Source: Setaria digitata (Eukaryota > Nematoda > Chromadorea > Rhabditida > Setariidae). From it: 27,412 nt of DNA. The notes beneath the pieces are model-generated. The model ran no database searches. It worked only from the letters and a program-made list of their open reading frames with translations, and was not told the origin of the DNA. The stretch covers positions 1-27,412 of the forward strand of contig RCAB01000675.1 in NCBI GenBank assembly GCA_003640385.1, in the 5' to 3' direction. Below, piece by piece: positions 1-9,308 of this stretch; the first letter of the stretch is position 1; each line of letters starts with the position of its first letter. Position numbers and translations under genes: made by a program.

Positions 1-15
1 TTTTTTTTTTTATAG

Positions 16-1210
16 TTTGATATTCATGAATTGGGAGTTGAATCAAACGAAGGTGATGTAGCAATTGAAGAGATTGCTGCAACAACATTAACCAGTATAA
101 CAATACAATCTTGGACAACAACATCCAGGAGGCCACTGCTACCGTTAACACCTTTAATTACGGAAGAAACAACACCATCAACTGTATTCGAAGAAAAACG
201 TAACATTCCATTTGATGCTTTGCTCAAGCCTGGTGTTCTAGCTGGTAAGTAAATCATTAATTTGATTATTTAAAAAGAAAAACTTACATAAATAAAAAAT
301 GAGAGAAAAGAATTATTAAATTTTTCTTCTTACACAATGATTTTGTCGAATTTGAAAATTACTATTTGCATATATTTCTGTTCATTTATTCGTTTTTTTT
401 TTTTTAGCTTTAATAAAATAATTTTGACTAAGATTCATTTGCGTTATATATATATATTTCCGTTCTTTGTCTTCGGATGATTGGTACACATCTGCTTTTG
501 CTTCAGTGAGCATAAGCCGATCAGCCAGTAAATCATTTACTAATGGAACTGTAATTAGATTTATTAGTTTTTGATAATTAGGAAGTGTTTGCTAGATTCT
601 TAATTAAAGCATAGAAAAGTGTGTGTGTTGGGGTTTGTCGATTTGTGTACCGATCGGTGCTGGCTGTTATATTTGGTGAGATTTGGTGTGTTAAGTTGTA
701 AGATGTTAGGATAGAATTGATTGGTTTTGGTTCTGACTGGTGAAGTGTTTTGGAGGAAGAGAGTGGACAGTGACCGCTAGGCTGAATGGACAGAGGATGA
801 AGAGTATGAGTGATGTTAGGCCGATTAAACTGATCGATGTGAGTGAGTGTAGAATTGTTCATTGGATTATACTGAAGAAGATAATCAGAGAAGAGGAATA
901 TGAGAAAAAGAAGAGTGTGTGTGATTTTGCTGATAAGTGATAGAGGGGTGGAGGAAAAAATTGATGATGATAATGATGATGATAATAATAATGATGATAA
1001 GTGATGTGATGTAATAAGGCAGTGATCGGTTACGACAACTTGACATCAGTAGTAGTTCTGGTGATGTGATGGTAGTAAATTTAGAAGAGGGAACGAATAA
1101 ATAAATGATTGTTGTAGGAATGGTAGTCCTATTGGAAACAGTTTTATCAATTTTGGTTTAATTTATTGAGAAGTTTTATTTTTATGAGCCAAAGCAATGC
1201 TCATTTTGAT

Positions 1211-1259
<49 letters not shown>

Positions 1260-4200
1260 NTTTTTTTTTTTTAGATTGAATTTGCACATAATTTAGTGAG
1301 AAGTATTATTGGATTGAGAATTTTAAATTAGTAAGGTTGAATTCATTTTTAAATTTCAATTGAATTGCTTAGTTTATGTTACTGGTAATAGTTATTTGTA
1401 ATTGATAGGAAACAAATAAAATTGATTACAGGTTCCTGGTAATGTTTGAAAAATGAATGAGTTTTTTTTTTTATTGAGAAGAAGTATGACAATTTTATTT
1501 GCATTATCTATCGTTTTAGTCATTGTTTTATGGGGTAAATGTTAGAAAATTAATAACTTGCTTATTCTTTTTAATTTTGGGCAAATATTTTAACAGATAA
1601 AATGAATGGGAAAGGCAAACTAACCGAACAAATAGATGCTTTTTCATGATGAACGGTCGTTATCACTTCTTCACACATAAAATCTTAATTATTTATGCGA
1701 AAAGAAATCGATGTAAATGGCAAATCTCTTGAACAAGTGAACTAAATAGCTTACATTTAAATCGAAGGATTGTTATTCTGAATGAAATAGAATTGCTTCC
1801 TGAAAATAGCCTTTGTCACCGACAGTTTCACCGTAAAGTTTAGGACTGGAAGTGGGGATGATTGTAAAATGAATGTGATGATTTGAAATGAAATTCAAAA
1901 GATTGTTTATGCTGAAATTTTAATAGTATTTTATGGAATGGTGTGCATTCCTTTTTGCGATGCTGACCTGAAATGGTGACCTTGGTACCATTTGAGTAGT
2001 AATCCCCTGCATTTTGATATTAAACACCGGCGGAATCCCCAGGAGGTCTTTTGCAATTGATGAGTGAGAATTGGCATATTATAATTTTTGATATCTTCAA
2101 GGGTTAGCATTATGGATGCATATATTTAACAGCAGTAGTAATTAATAATTTAATAGTAATCCTCTTTTATCTTTCTTTCAAATTACATCCATTTCTTATA
2201 ATTTCATGCATTCGTTTATTTTATTTCATCATTCATCAAAATTGATCATTTTGTTTTCTTATTTTACTAAATTATATTCATAACTTCTCATCCAAATATT
2301 TAATCGTATTTAGTTTTGTATTATCTCAAAGAAATACCGATTTTACTAATCCAAGTAGGATGTATTGATCGTCTAATTGATATCATCGATATGAATTATT
2401 ACTGCCAAGCAATTGCAGCCAATCAAAGGTTATAAAATTCTTCCGCATGTAGAGGAAATGAGGGATCGTTAATTTTGTTGCAGTAAAGAATATTTAATCA
2501 ATTAGTGAAAGTTGTGTTTAAAATTCCTTGTCTTCTATCATTTATTTCATTTGTTAATGATAATAATTATATATTTGGCCACTTATTGTCATTTCATCAC
2601 CATAATATCTTAAAATGAACGATGAATGATGAAAATTAATCGTTTGGACTATGAAATGATTTAAATTAGGATGGGCATGAAGATGGGGACATATGGATGC
2701 GAGAGACATTCAACGACCCATAAAAATCTTTCTTTTCTTATCATTCCAAATAAAATATATAATATATATGTATACTATTTATAGCATACAAGAATTTGTG
2801 CAACACTGATCGCCTAATCTAAATGATATGCATAATGAAAATGAAATAAAAAGAGTTTTATACTATTATCGAATGGCTATATTTTCTTTAATCAAAAAAA
2901 AAAAAAAAAACGGTGCAATTGGAAGAATTTCTGGACAATAATTATTCACGGAAAATGATTTAAAAAAAAAAATGAGAGTCATAATTATGAAATGTTATGT
3001 TAATATTGACATGAAATGATGAATTGTGATTTTATTCCAAAAAATAATTTAAATAGATATGAACGAAAACAAGGGAAAGCGCGTAGATGAATGAAACAAA
3101 TCAAAGTGTAAATATCAGTTAGAGTGGATTTCTAGTCGAGTTCATGCTTCAGCAAATCGGATATAGAGTGGATTAATCGAAAAATATTTGACTAGAATTT
3201 GTACGAATTTAGGGCAAATTTATTAACGTTAAAAGATTTAAGAATGCAATAATTAATGCTTTTTGAAGAAGTGGGAGTGCTTGTTTTTCTCCATCTTAAT
3301 TAACTAATTGCACAGAACAGTGCATTAAATAAAGTTAGTAATTTTTGATCATCTTATATGTTTTNTTGAAGAAGTGGGAGTGCTTGTTTTTCTCCATCTT
3401 AATTAACTAATTACACAGAACAGTGCATTAAATAAAGTTAGTAATTTTTGATCATCTTATATGTTTTCAATCTAATATTTATAATTTACGGTATAGAGTC
3501 TATAAATAAGTTTTGCTTTTTTTTTTTTCTTTGTTTGTTTTATTTTATTGATTATTTGTTTAGGAAAAGAAAAATTTTATGGAAATTAAAAGATAATTGT
3601 AATTTTGTTTCTGCTAATCATATGAACTGTCGTTGAAATTTGGATCCTTTAATCTTTACACTTATATATTTCTGTATTGATTTTAGTCTAGCAAAAATAA
3701 ATGAGCCTTATTTACCCCTCTAATATATTGTTATTTACTATGGCTATAAATTTTCTTCAGTAATCGGGAAGAGAAATGGCCAGTTAATATGTGTGTAAAG
3801 AAAGCTAATGATGGAATTAGTCTTGTAAAAGTAGTGAAGAGGAAAGCAGGAGAGGACATTATTATTTAGGATAAAAGAAGAATCTGAAATTTAATTATAC
3901 TCTCTCTCTAATTTGGTCCTTCAGTTGACGGTTCCGTTTTGAAAGCGTAAATTGTGTCCAAAATAGGAAGTGATGGATATATATATTAGGCATTATTAAA
4001 AGTAAGCATTTGAATAAGGGAAAGATTATTATTGCTCTTAGCATTTTTTTTTTCTTGTTTAATTTTTTTGAATAAATTATACATAAGAACTTAAAATGAT
4101 AATGTTAGGATGATAGATAATAAAAAATTGATGCGATTTAATCAGCTAGTATATTATTAAGTTAAGTATTTTAAATATGTAAAAATTTTAAACTGATAAT

Positions 4201-4548
4201 AACGCAATTATGTGTACTAAACATTTTGCTAAACTACTGAGATAATGTTGCTCTTCAGAGATATTATGATTGCATGAAATTACTGAAGCAATGCTATCAT
4301 AGATATTATGATTAATTTCATACTCTTTTCTTTTTTATTGATTTTAAATAAGATTAATTATTTAAATTATTTTAGCTGTAATTGGTGGCATTGTTGTTGG
4401 TATTTTGGCATCAATCCTGTTGGTAATGTTTGTTGTTTATCGAATGCGAAAGAAAGATGAAGGTAGCTATGCTTTAGATGAACCTAAACAACCACCACAT
4501 TATTCATATGCTTATCAGAAGGCACCAACAAAGGAATTTTACGCTTAA
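16..4548 (+). CDS. sdn-1: Syndecan, C-terminal two exons (5' part outside window)
   Basis: Exons 16-244 and 4376-4548, joined in phase 1 by gtaagt and ttttag sites. The first exon follows a T-run/TATAG acceptor and encodes about 76 residues of Thr/Ser-rich juxtamembrane ectodomain, plausibly O-glycosylated. The second encodes a 21-residue transmembrane helix with a G-G-x-V-V-G stretch and then a 35-residue cytoplasmic tail: a conserved C1 block ([16 protein letters not shown]), a tyrosine-rich variable part and a terminal EFYA. This layout is diagnostic of syndecans, single-pass heparan sulphate proteoglycans. In the family, C1 contacts cytoskeletal adaptors and EFYA binds PDZ proteins such as syntenin and CASK; in C. 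elegans SDN-1 acts in neural and vulval migration and axon guidance. No Ser-Gly glycosaminoglycan attachment site is seen in the exon present, so those sites must lie further 5'. The single-intron structure and stop codon are clear; the start is not in the window. Confidence 0.93.
962..1011. repeat. GAT/AAT trinucleotide microsatellite
   Basis: An imperfect run of gatgat/gataat/aataat words passing into gtgatgtgatg. It lies in the syndecan intron at the 3' end of the G-skewed block. Confidence 0.8.
1212..1272. repeat. Poly-T tract with embedded N
   Basis: About 60 consecutive T with a single N at 1260. The true length is uncertain because homopolymers of this size are poorly assembled, and the N probably marks a contig join inside the tract. 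Confidence 0.85.
1920..2078 (-). other. GC-enriched, palindrome-containing segment, possible dispersed repeat relic
   Basis: This patch stands out from its AT-rich surroundings. It contains a 10-bp inverted repeat (AAATGGTgACC at 1971-1981 against GGTACCATTT at 1984-1993) and a smaller one (GGAATG/CATTCC near 1935-1951). On the minus strand one frame is open for 52 codons (1923-2078) and a second stays open over most of the same stretch. I recognise no protein family. A fragment of a dispersed repeat is more likely than a gene. Confidence 0.3.
3260..3470. repeat. Direct duplication of about 100 bp across an N (assembly join)
   Basis: The sequence beginning ttgaagaagtgggagtgctt and ending atcttatatgtttt occurs just before and again just after the N at 3365, with a single visible base change (ttgcacag versus ttacacag). 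Two overlapping contigs that were not merged explain this better than a genuine tandem repeat. Confidence 0.8.
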
Positions 4549-4709
4549 TTATTGTGGGAAAGTTTTAAATTTTTCCATTTGAAAAAAAGTAATCGAAGTT
4601 TGGTTTTTCTCATAATTGCCTGAATATATAAAAATTGCATTCTCTGGTATAAAATTCATTAATATTGTTATAAGTTGCATTCTTGAGAGTCTGTAGAGAA
4701 AATTACTTG

Positions 4710-4715
4710 AATAAA
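4710..4715 (+). terminator. Syndecan poly(A) signal AATAAA
   Basis: First canonical AATAAA after the syndecan stop codon, giving a 3' UTR of roughly 170-190 nt, typical of nematodes. Cleavage is not proven. Confidence 0.6.
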
Positions 4716-5213
4716 CTTTTCTCACTTCCAGAAAAAGGATTTTTCTAAAGATCTTTTTTTTTTTTCTAAAAAAAAAATGTTAATTTTTGAGAAATATCTA
4801 GTATAATGATGAATGTTTTTTTTTCTTTTTTACTTTTATCGAGAAGTTTTTTAGTTAATTCTTTTTGTTTTTTTCTTTTGATTTCTTTACTAATATTACA
4901 AGTACTATAAAGTATTTGGTCAAATTTCTCTCTTTGTGATCAAAAAAAAATAATAATTGAAGAAAAAGCTTGTTCAGTGTCATCTTTAGACTTTTAAAGC
5001 TTTAACTTAGTCTTACTAAAATTGGAAAAGTTATGGGATTCATCTTTCTTATATTTAATTATATGAAAGGAGGAAATTTAAGCTCATCTTTTCATTTAGT
5101 GAAAAAGCGTGAAATTCTTGAAATTCCATTTTTATTTGACAAAAAATGAATATAAATAGAGGAAATAGTTTTAGAGTTACTGCAAGAATGCATCTTCCTT
5201 GTTGATTTGTTTG

Positions 5214-5247
5214 TTTTTTTTTTTTGAAAAAAAAAAAAAAAAAAAAA
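5214..5247. repeat. T12-G-A21 palindromic tract
   Basis: A T run passes through one G directly into an A run, so the two halves are self-complementary. This is a simple-sequence feature in the intergenic region. Confidence 0.8.
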
Positions 5248-6076
5248 CTTTGTTATCTTAAATCAGTCATAACCAACGTGTACCTCACATAATTCTCATT
5301 TATCTTTTGAAATAATATCTTCAACTGCTACTGTCCACGCATATATTGCTTTTTCTTTCATGTTACTGCTAAATCTCTTTAAGAAGATTAGTTTATTGGT
5401 ATTATTTGAACAACTTTGGCACGCTGAATAATCGCTAACATTGGTTGAATCTTCTAAGACTTAATAATGAATTGGTCAAGTAAGAAATTTTTGACATCGT
5501 AAAAGTGTGCATGACATAGTGATAGTTTGTCTATAAAATTGTAAAATTTTTGATTTTTAGGTCATGCGATAGTTTGCATTTGATTCATTGCTAGCCTACT
5601 GTATTTCTTAGTGTTAGCTAAATATTCTTAGCAAGCTTCGGAAATATTTTAGAAAAGAAACGAATGAGAATTTTAGATTAAAGACTAGGACTTAGGCTTG
5701 GCACCACCGTAACCACATGATTACTTGAGATATATGAAGATGATAAATTTCTCTTATTCAGAATTTTTAAATTAGATATCAATTTATTGCTATCATTTAG
5801 TAATTTTCAAATGTATATCGGAATACGTAGAATTGCGAAATCATGAGAATATTGCTCAGGATGCAGTATCCGACGAAACTTATCTTTACTAATATTATTA
5901 TTATCATTTACTACTGCTGTCATTATCATCATTATTAGCATTATCATTTGTAAATATTAAACTTTTATCTTTGTTGTTACTTTGATGATATGATTGTTTT
6001 TCAATTAATTTCAGAAGCATTTCGAATATTTATATACATATTACACATACATGTCCCAAATACATGGGAAAACGAT

Positions 6077-6122
6077 AATGCTTTTTTTGCAAGTANCAAA
6101 TGTAATGCTTTTTTTGCAAGTA
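6077..6122. repeat. 19-bp duplication flanking an N (assembly join)
   Basis: The word aatgctttttttgcaagta occurs at 6077-6095 and at 6104-6122 with the N at 6096 between them. This fits a gap closed by a single N between overlapping contig ends. Confidence 0.75.
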
Positions 6123-6515
6123 GAAAAAGAAAGTAATTTTCTAAGAGTATATTACGTAAAATGTTACGTTAGAAACGTTCCATGCATTTTTTTTCCTTTT
6201 TTTTTTTGTAATTTGAAGTGTTTTAGGTGAATTATATATTGCCATATTGATGCTAAAATTTTGAACGTGCTATAACTATCTCCTTTCTATTATCATGATT
6301 ATATTTAGGTGAAAAAGAAATACATGATAAAGAAAAGCCATTTTTTTTCCTTTGATTTCTGCAATTTGACAAATACTTTCTATTAAATTATCTTTTTTAT
6401 ATTTCGCATTTCAGTGGATGGCAAGAAAAAAAAAAGATGATAATGATAAGGACAAAAATTGATAATAGTATTTTTTAGATGGTGAATTTTACAATTACAG
6501 AAAAATTAACATTTC

Positions 6516-6539
6516 ATATATATATATATATATATATAT
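6516..6539. repeat. (AT)12 microsatellite
   Basis: Uninterrupted alternating AT of 24 nt in intergenic DNA. Confidence 0.95.
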
Positions 6540-8164
6540 TGTAATTCTTTCGATTATTTTGAGTATATTTCAATTTTTTTTTTCTTTTTTTTGGTGATTG
6601 TGATGGAAAAATTCCCTGAAATCTACAAGTAACTGATTAAGATGTAGCAATAAATAGGGTTGGATTAGACGAAAAAAGTTTTTTACCTAGTACTAAATGT
6701 GATTGCTAATTTTCGATTATTATATGCATTGTGTTTTTAAGAAATTCTTGAAGCAACATGATTTAAAAAAGCCGAAAATTAATAACAATACAAGTAAGTT
6801 ATTGGAAAGAAGGATGAGATTTTTTGTTTTCATTACTTTTTTTTTACATCCAGAAATTGGTTTTTTTTTTTTTTTTTAAACCATTATTATCATTTTCATC
6901 ATCATTACGCTGATTTTTGCAAATTATTTTTGTTCACTTCTTCTTTGATTTAACTTTCATACATTTAATTATTTTAAGCATTATGGGATTGATCTGTATG
7001 AATTAGATTGGGTTATTTTCTTTAAAGCTGAATAATTTCGTTCATTTTTGACCAATTCCTTTTTTTTTTTCCTTTTTTCTTGTGGCACTTTCAGAGTAAA
7101 AAGAAACGAAGCTTAATGTTATTTTGAAAGTGTTCGATTTTTACAGGAAATTTTTAATTAGTGCCCGGAATATAGGAAAAATAAATTATTAATAGAATAA
7201 AATTAAAAGATTAGCTCAGTTCTTTCACTGATACATATGTTGAGTTTGTGAAGAATTCTTCCCAATAAATAGCTCGGTCATTCTTCCGAGAAATTTTCCG
7301 GAGCAAAATCCACTCATAAAGTAACGTTGGCTAACTCTAATGGTTCAATTAATTTGTTGATTTTCTTTTAATCATCGGTTATTATTCCAATAAATGTGCA
7401 TTTCTGATGTGTGTTTTGTTCATATTTCTATAATTTCTATTTTTTTCTTTTGCTTCAGAATTCTTCAGTTCTTTCTGTTGCTATCATTTGGTGATAAGAT
7501 CAATTATGTATATTAATTAATCAGTTATTAAGTTTCCATAAAAAGCGATGAATTGATTATTTATTAAATGCCAAAACAAAAATCGTTGATAAAATGGTCA
7601 CTATTATTGTGCCTGCAGTGTTGTTGCATAGTTGCAATTCAAGAGATACAACATATTTATTTTTTGAAGTCTTTTTTACAATTCAAAATTAACACATTTA
7701 TGTAATTTGATTAGAAAATACACAAAATCTTGGTCTTATCAGAGGAGAAAACGGAAGAGATATTTTAAAAATCCAATAGAAGAAAAATTTTTTTGGAATT
7801 TAAAACTGATTTGTCTCATTAGTTTGAGTGAGTCGTTTAATTTTAAATTTTAGTTCATATTTTGTACTTATTTAGCTCGAACTGTAGATAAGTATTCATC
7901 TTGGGGAAAACTGTGATTTTTATAATTTTCTTCAGAAATTTCAAAATAACAAGTAGGTTAATCGAGAACATTACTTCGTCTACGTACGTGTTATTTATTA
8001 GATTTAGCGTAAGTGCGAAGGTTGTTCATTGGATTTGGTGCAAATGAAATAGTCTCAAACAATCGTCACTTACAGAAAATTGTGACATATGAAAGATAGT
8101 TGAGATTATAGCGATCTTCTTATTTACTGCCATCATATTTGTTAAACTTGCATAATTTACTGTC

Positions 8165-8348
8165 TTTTTTTTTTTTTTTTTTTTTTTTTTTTACGTAATT
8201 TGATGTTTTACATCTGATGTTCAAATCACTTTCGCACAGTTTTTGATATTTCACGTTCTGTGTTAAACGTTTGTTTTCATTCTTGATGCATATTTGCGTT
8301 GCACTGCAATCAATTATCGTAAAAAAAAAAAAAAAAAAAAAAAAAAAA
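8165..8348. repeat. Fold-back: T28 and A28 arms with 128-nt interior
   Basis: A run of 28 T (8165-8192) and a run of 28 A (8321-8348) face each other. Pairing continues inward: the T run is followed by ACGTAATT and the A run is preceded by AATTATCGT, complementary with one bulge. This gives an imperfect inverted repeat of about 36 bp per arm. It may be a small fold-back element or a coincidence of tract-rich DNA. Confidence 0.45.
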
Positions 8349-8931
8349 CGAATGAAATTTGGACTTTATATTAACAAAAAGGAAAAAAAAAAGAAGAAAA
8401 AACGTGGGATTAAATGATTTTGAAGGCATAATATTTTGTAACTTTTTTTGTTAGAAAGGAAAATTACATCAAAATGTATAACGAATAATTTATCCGTACT
8501 CAAAACATGTAATGGATAATTAATTATCCGTATGTGATCATTTAAGCTTAGCTTGAATATACGTATAAAATTCCGAAACAATATTATCATAATGTATTAT
8601 CATCATTAGTTTAAATTTTTTTTTTTTTTTTTTAAGCTAACATTCTAGCTAACCAATCTTCTAGCTTATATTTTCTTGCTGTAACATAACACATATGCTC
8701 TTCTCCTACTTCATTCACAACAATTACACATTATCTTTCTTTCACTTATATCTGTTTTTTTTTTTTTTTCCCCCATTTTTCTTCTCCAGTCATAGTTTGT
8801 TTAGCTAAGTTATTGTTACTTTTAGTATTATTTGATTAGACTGTATTAACTACATATGAGTAGTTTATCTTTCACTGTAAGTGAGTAAAATTAATTGATA
8901 ATTTTTTATTTATTATTTGGTAAATGTGAAC

Positions 8932-8953
8932 TACGTAACGCAACGTAACGTAA
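8932..8953. promoter_or_regulatory. Clustered ACGTAAC words upstream of unc-45
   Basis: ACGTAAC occurs at 8933-8939 and again exactly 10 bp later at 8943-8949, followed by an overlapping ACGTAA at 8948-8953. TACGTA/ACGTAA cores resemble bZIP sites of the CES-2/PAR type. The position about 360 bp before the unc-45 start codon suggests a promoter element. No protein binding is shown. Confidence 0.3.
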
Positions 8954-9014
8954 TATACCGTAAGCATGCGCATATGGAGAAATCATATCGTTTGCACTTT
9001 TCAAAATCTTTAAC

Positions 9015-9261
9015 TTCCGGAATCTGTTAGTTACTTATGCTACACCTTCTCCTTATTCTTTGAGTATCAGATGGTTGAACTGAACTGTTCAAATATCTTT
9101 CCGGAAAAGCTGACATCATTTCCGTTACGAATAACGATTGTTCTGCGCTTTTTAGTCCACTAATGATATTCCGTCAATTACTGGTATAAGTTTTGCTGCA
9201 TAATTAACATAGCGATTAGGATTTTCGCACTTCTCAAAACTTTGCTTTTTAAATTCGGGAA
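9015..9261. promoter_or_regulatory. Three TTCnnGAA heat-shock-element-like pairs
   Basis: TTCnnGAA occurs at 9015-9022 (TTCCGGAA), 9099-9106 (TTCCGGAA) and 9254-9261 (TTCGGGAA), all within 300 bp of the unc-45 start codon. This is the head-to-head pair of nGAAn units recognised by heat-shock factor. None of the three extends to a third properly spaced unit, so each would be a weak site alone. UNC-45 is an HSP90 co-chaperone, which makes HSF control plausible. The CCGGAA core could instead be an ETS-type site. Confidence 0.35.
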
Positions 9262-9280
9262 TTTAAAATTTCTTAATTTT

Positions 9281-9287
9281 GTTTAGT
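9281..9287 (+). other. Possible spliced-leader acceptor for unc-45
   Basis: A T-rich stretch ending in TTTAG lies 22 nt before the start codon with no intervening ATG. Trans-splicing of a spliced leader close to the ATG is common in nematodes. The tract is weaker than the consensus TTTTCAG, so it remains a candidate. Confidence 0.35.
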
Positions 9288-9308
9288 TTTTACCGGAAAT
9301 AATAAAAA

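Larger units (their letters stand above)
245..4375 (+). other. 4.1 kb syndecan intron
   Basis: Non-coding intron separating the ectodomain exon from the transmembrane exon. It holds a strongly G-over-C skewed block (about 590-1080), a GAT-type microsatellite, a T tract interrupted by an N, a GC-enriched open segment near 1920-2080 and a duplicated 100-bp stretch around an N at 3365. No exon with flanking splice sites and a coherent frame was seen, although regulatory elements are likely in an intron of this size. Confidence 0.7.
4549..9308. other. 4.8 kb intergenic region, sdn-1 to unc-45
   Basis: No coding exon could be supported on either strand. It contains the syndecan 3' UTR and poly(A) signal, AT and ATT/ATC microsatellites, many T and A tracts including a T28/A28 fold-back, one short N-flanked duplication (6077-6122), and in its last 400 bp a probable unc-45 promoter. 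Confidence 0.6.

Noticed and set aside
24..257. Minus-strand open frame of 77 codons
   Set aside because: It is antisense to the syndecan ectodomain exon, whose plus-strand frame joins correctly to the transmembrane exon.
578..862. Minus-strand open frame of 94 codons rich in Ser, Thr, His, Asn and Pro
   Set aside because: The composition follows from the G-skewed plus strand, which depletes minus-strand stops. No domain, no signal peptide and no splice context.
3448..3636. Plus-strand open frame with hydrophobic, Phe-rich translation
   Set aside because: A T-run translation inside the syndecan intron overlapping an assembly duplication; no gene-like features.
8321..8348. Poly-A run as the tail of a retrotransposed sequence
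   Set aside because: No target-site duplication or coding remnant lies upstream, and A and T tracts of similar length are common throughout the window.
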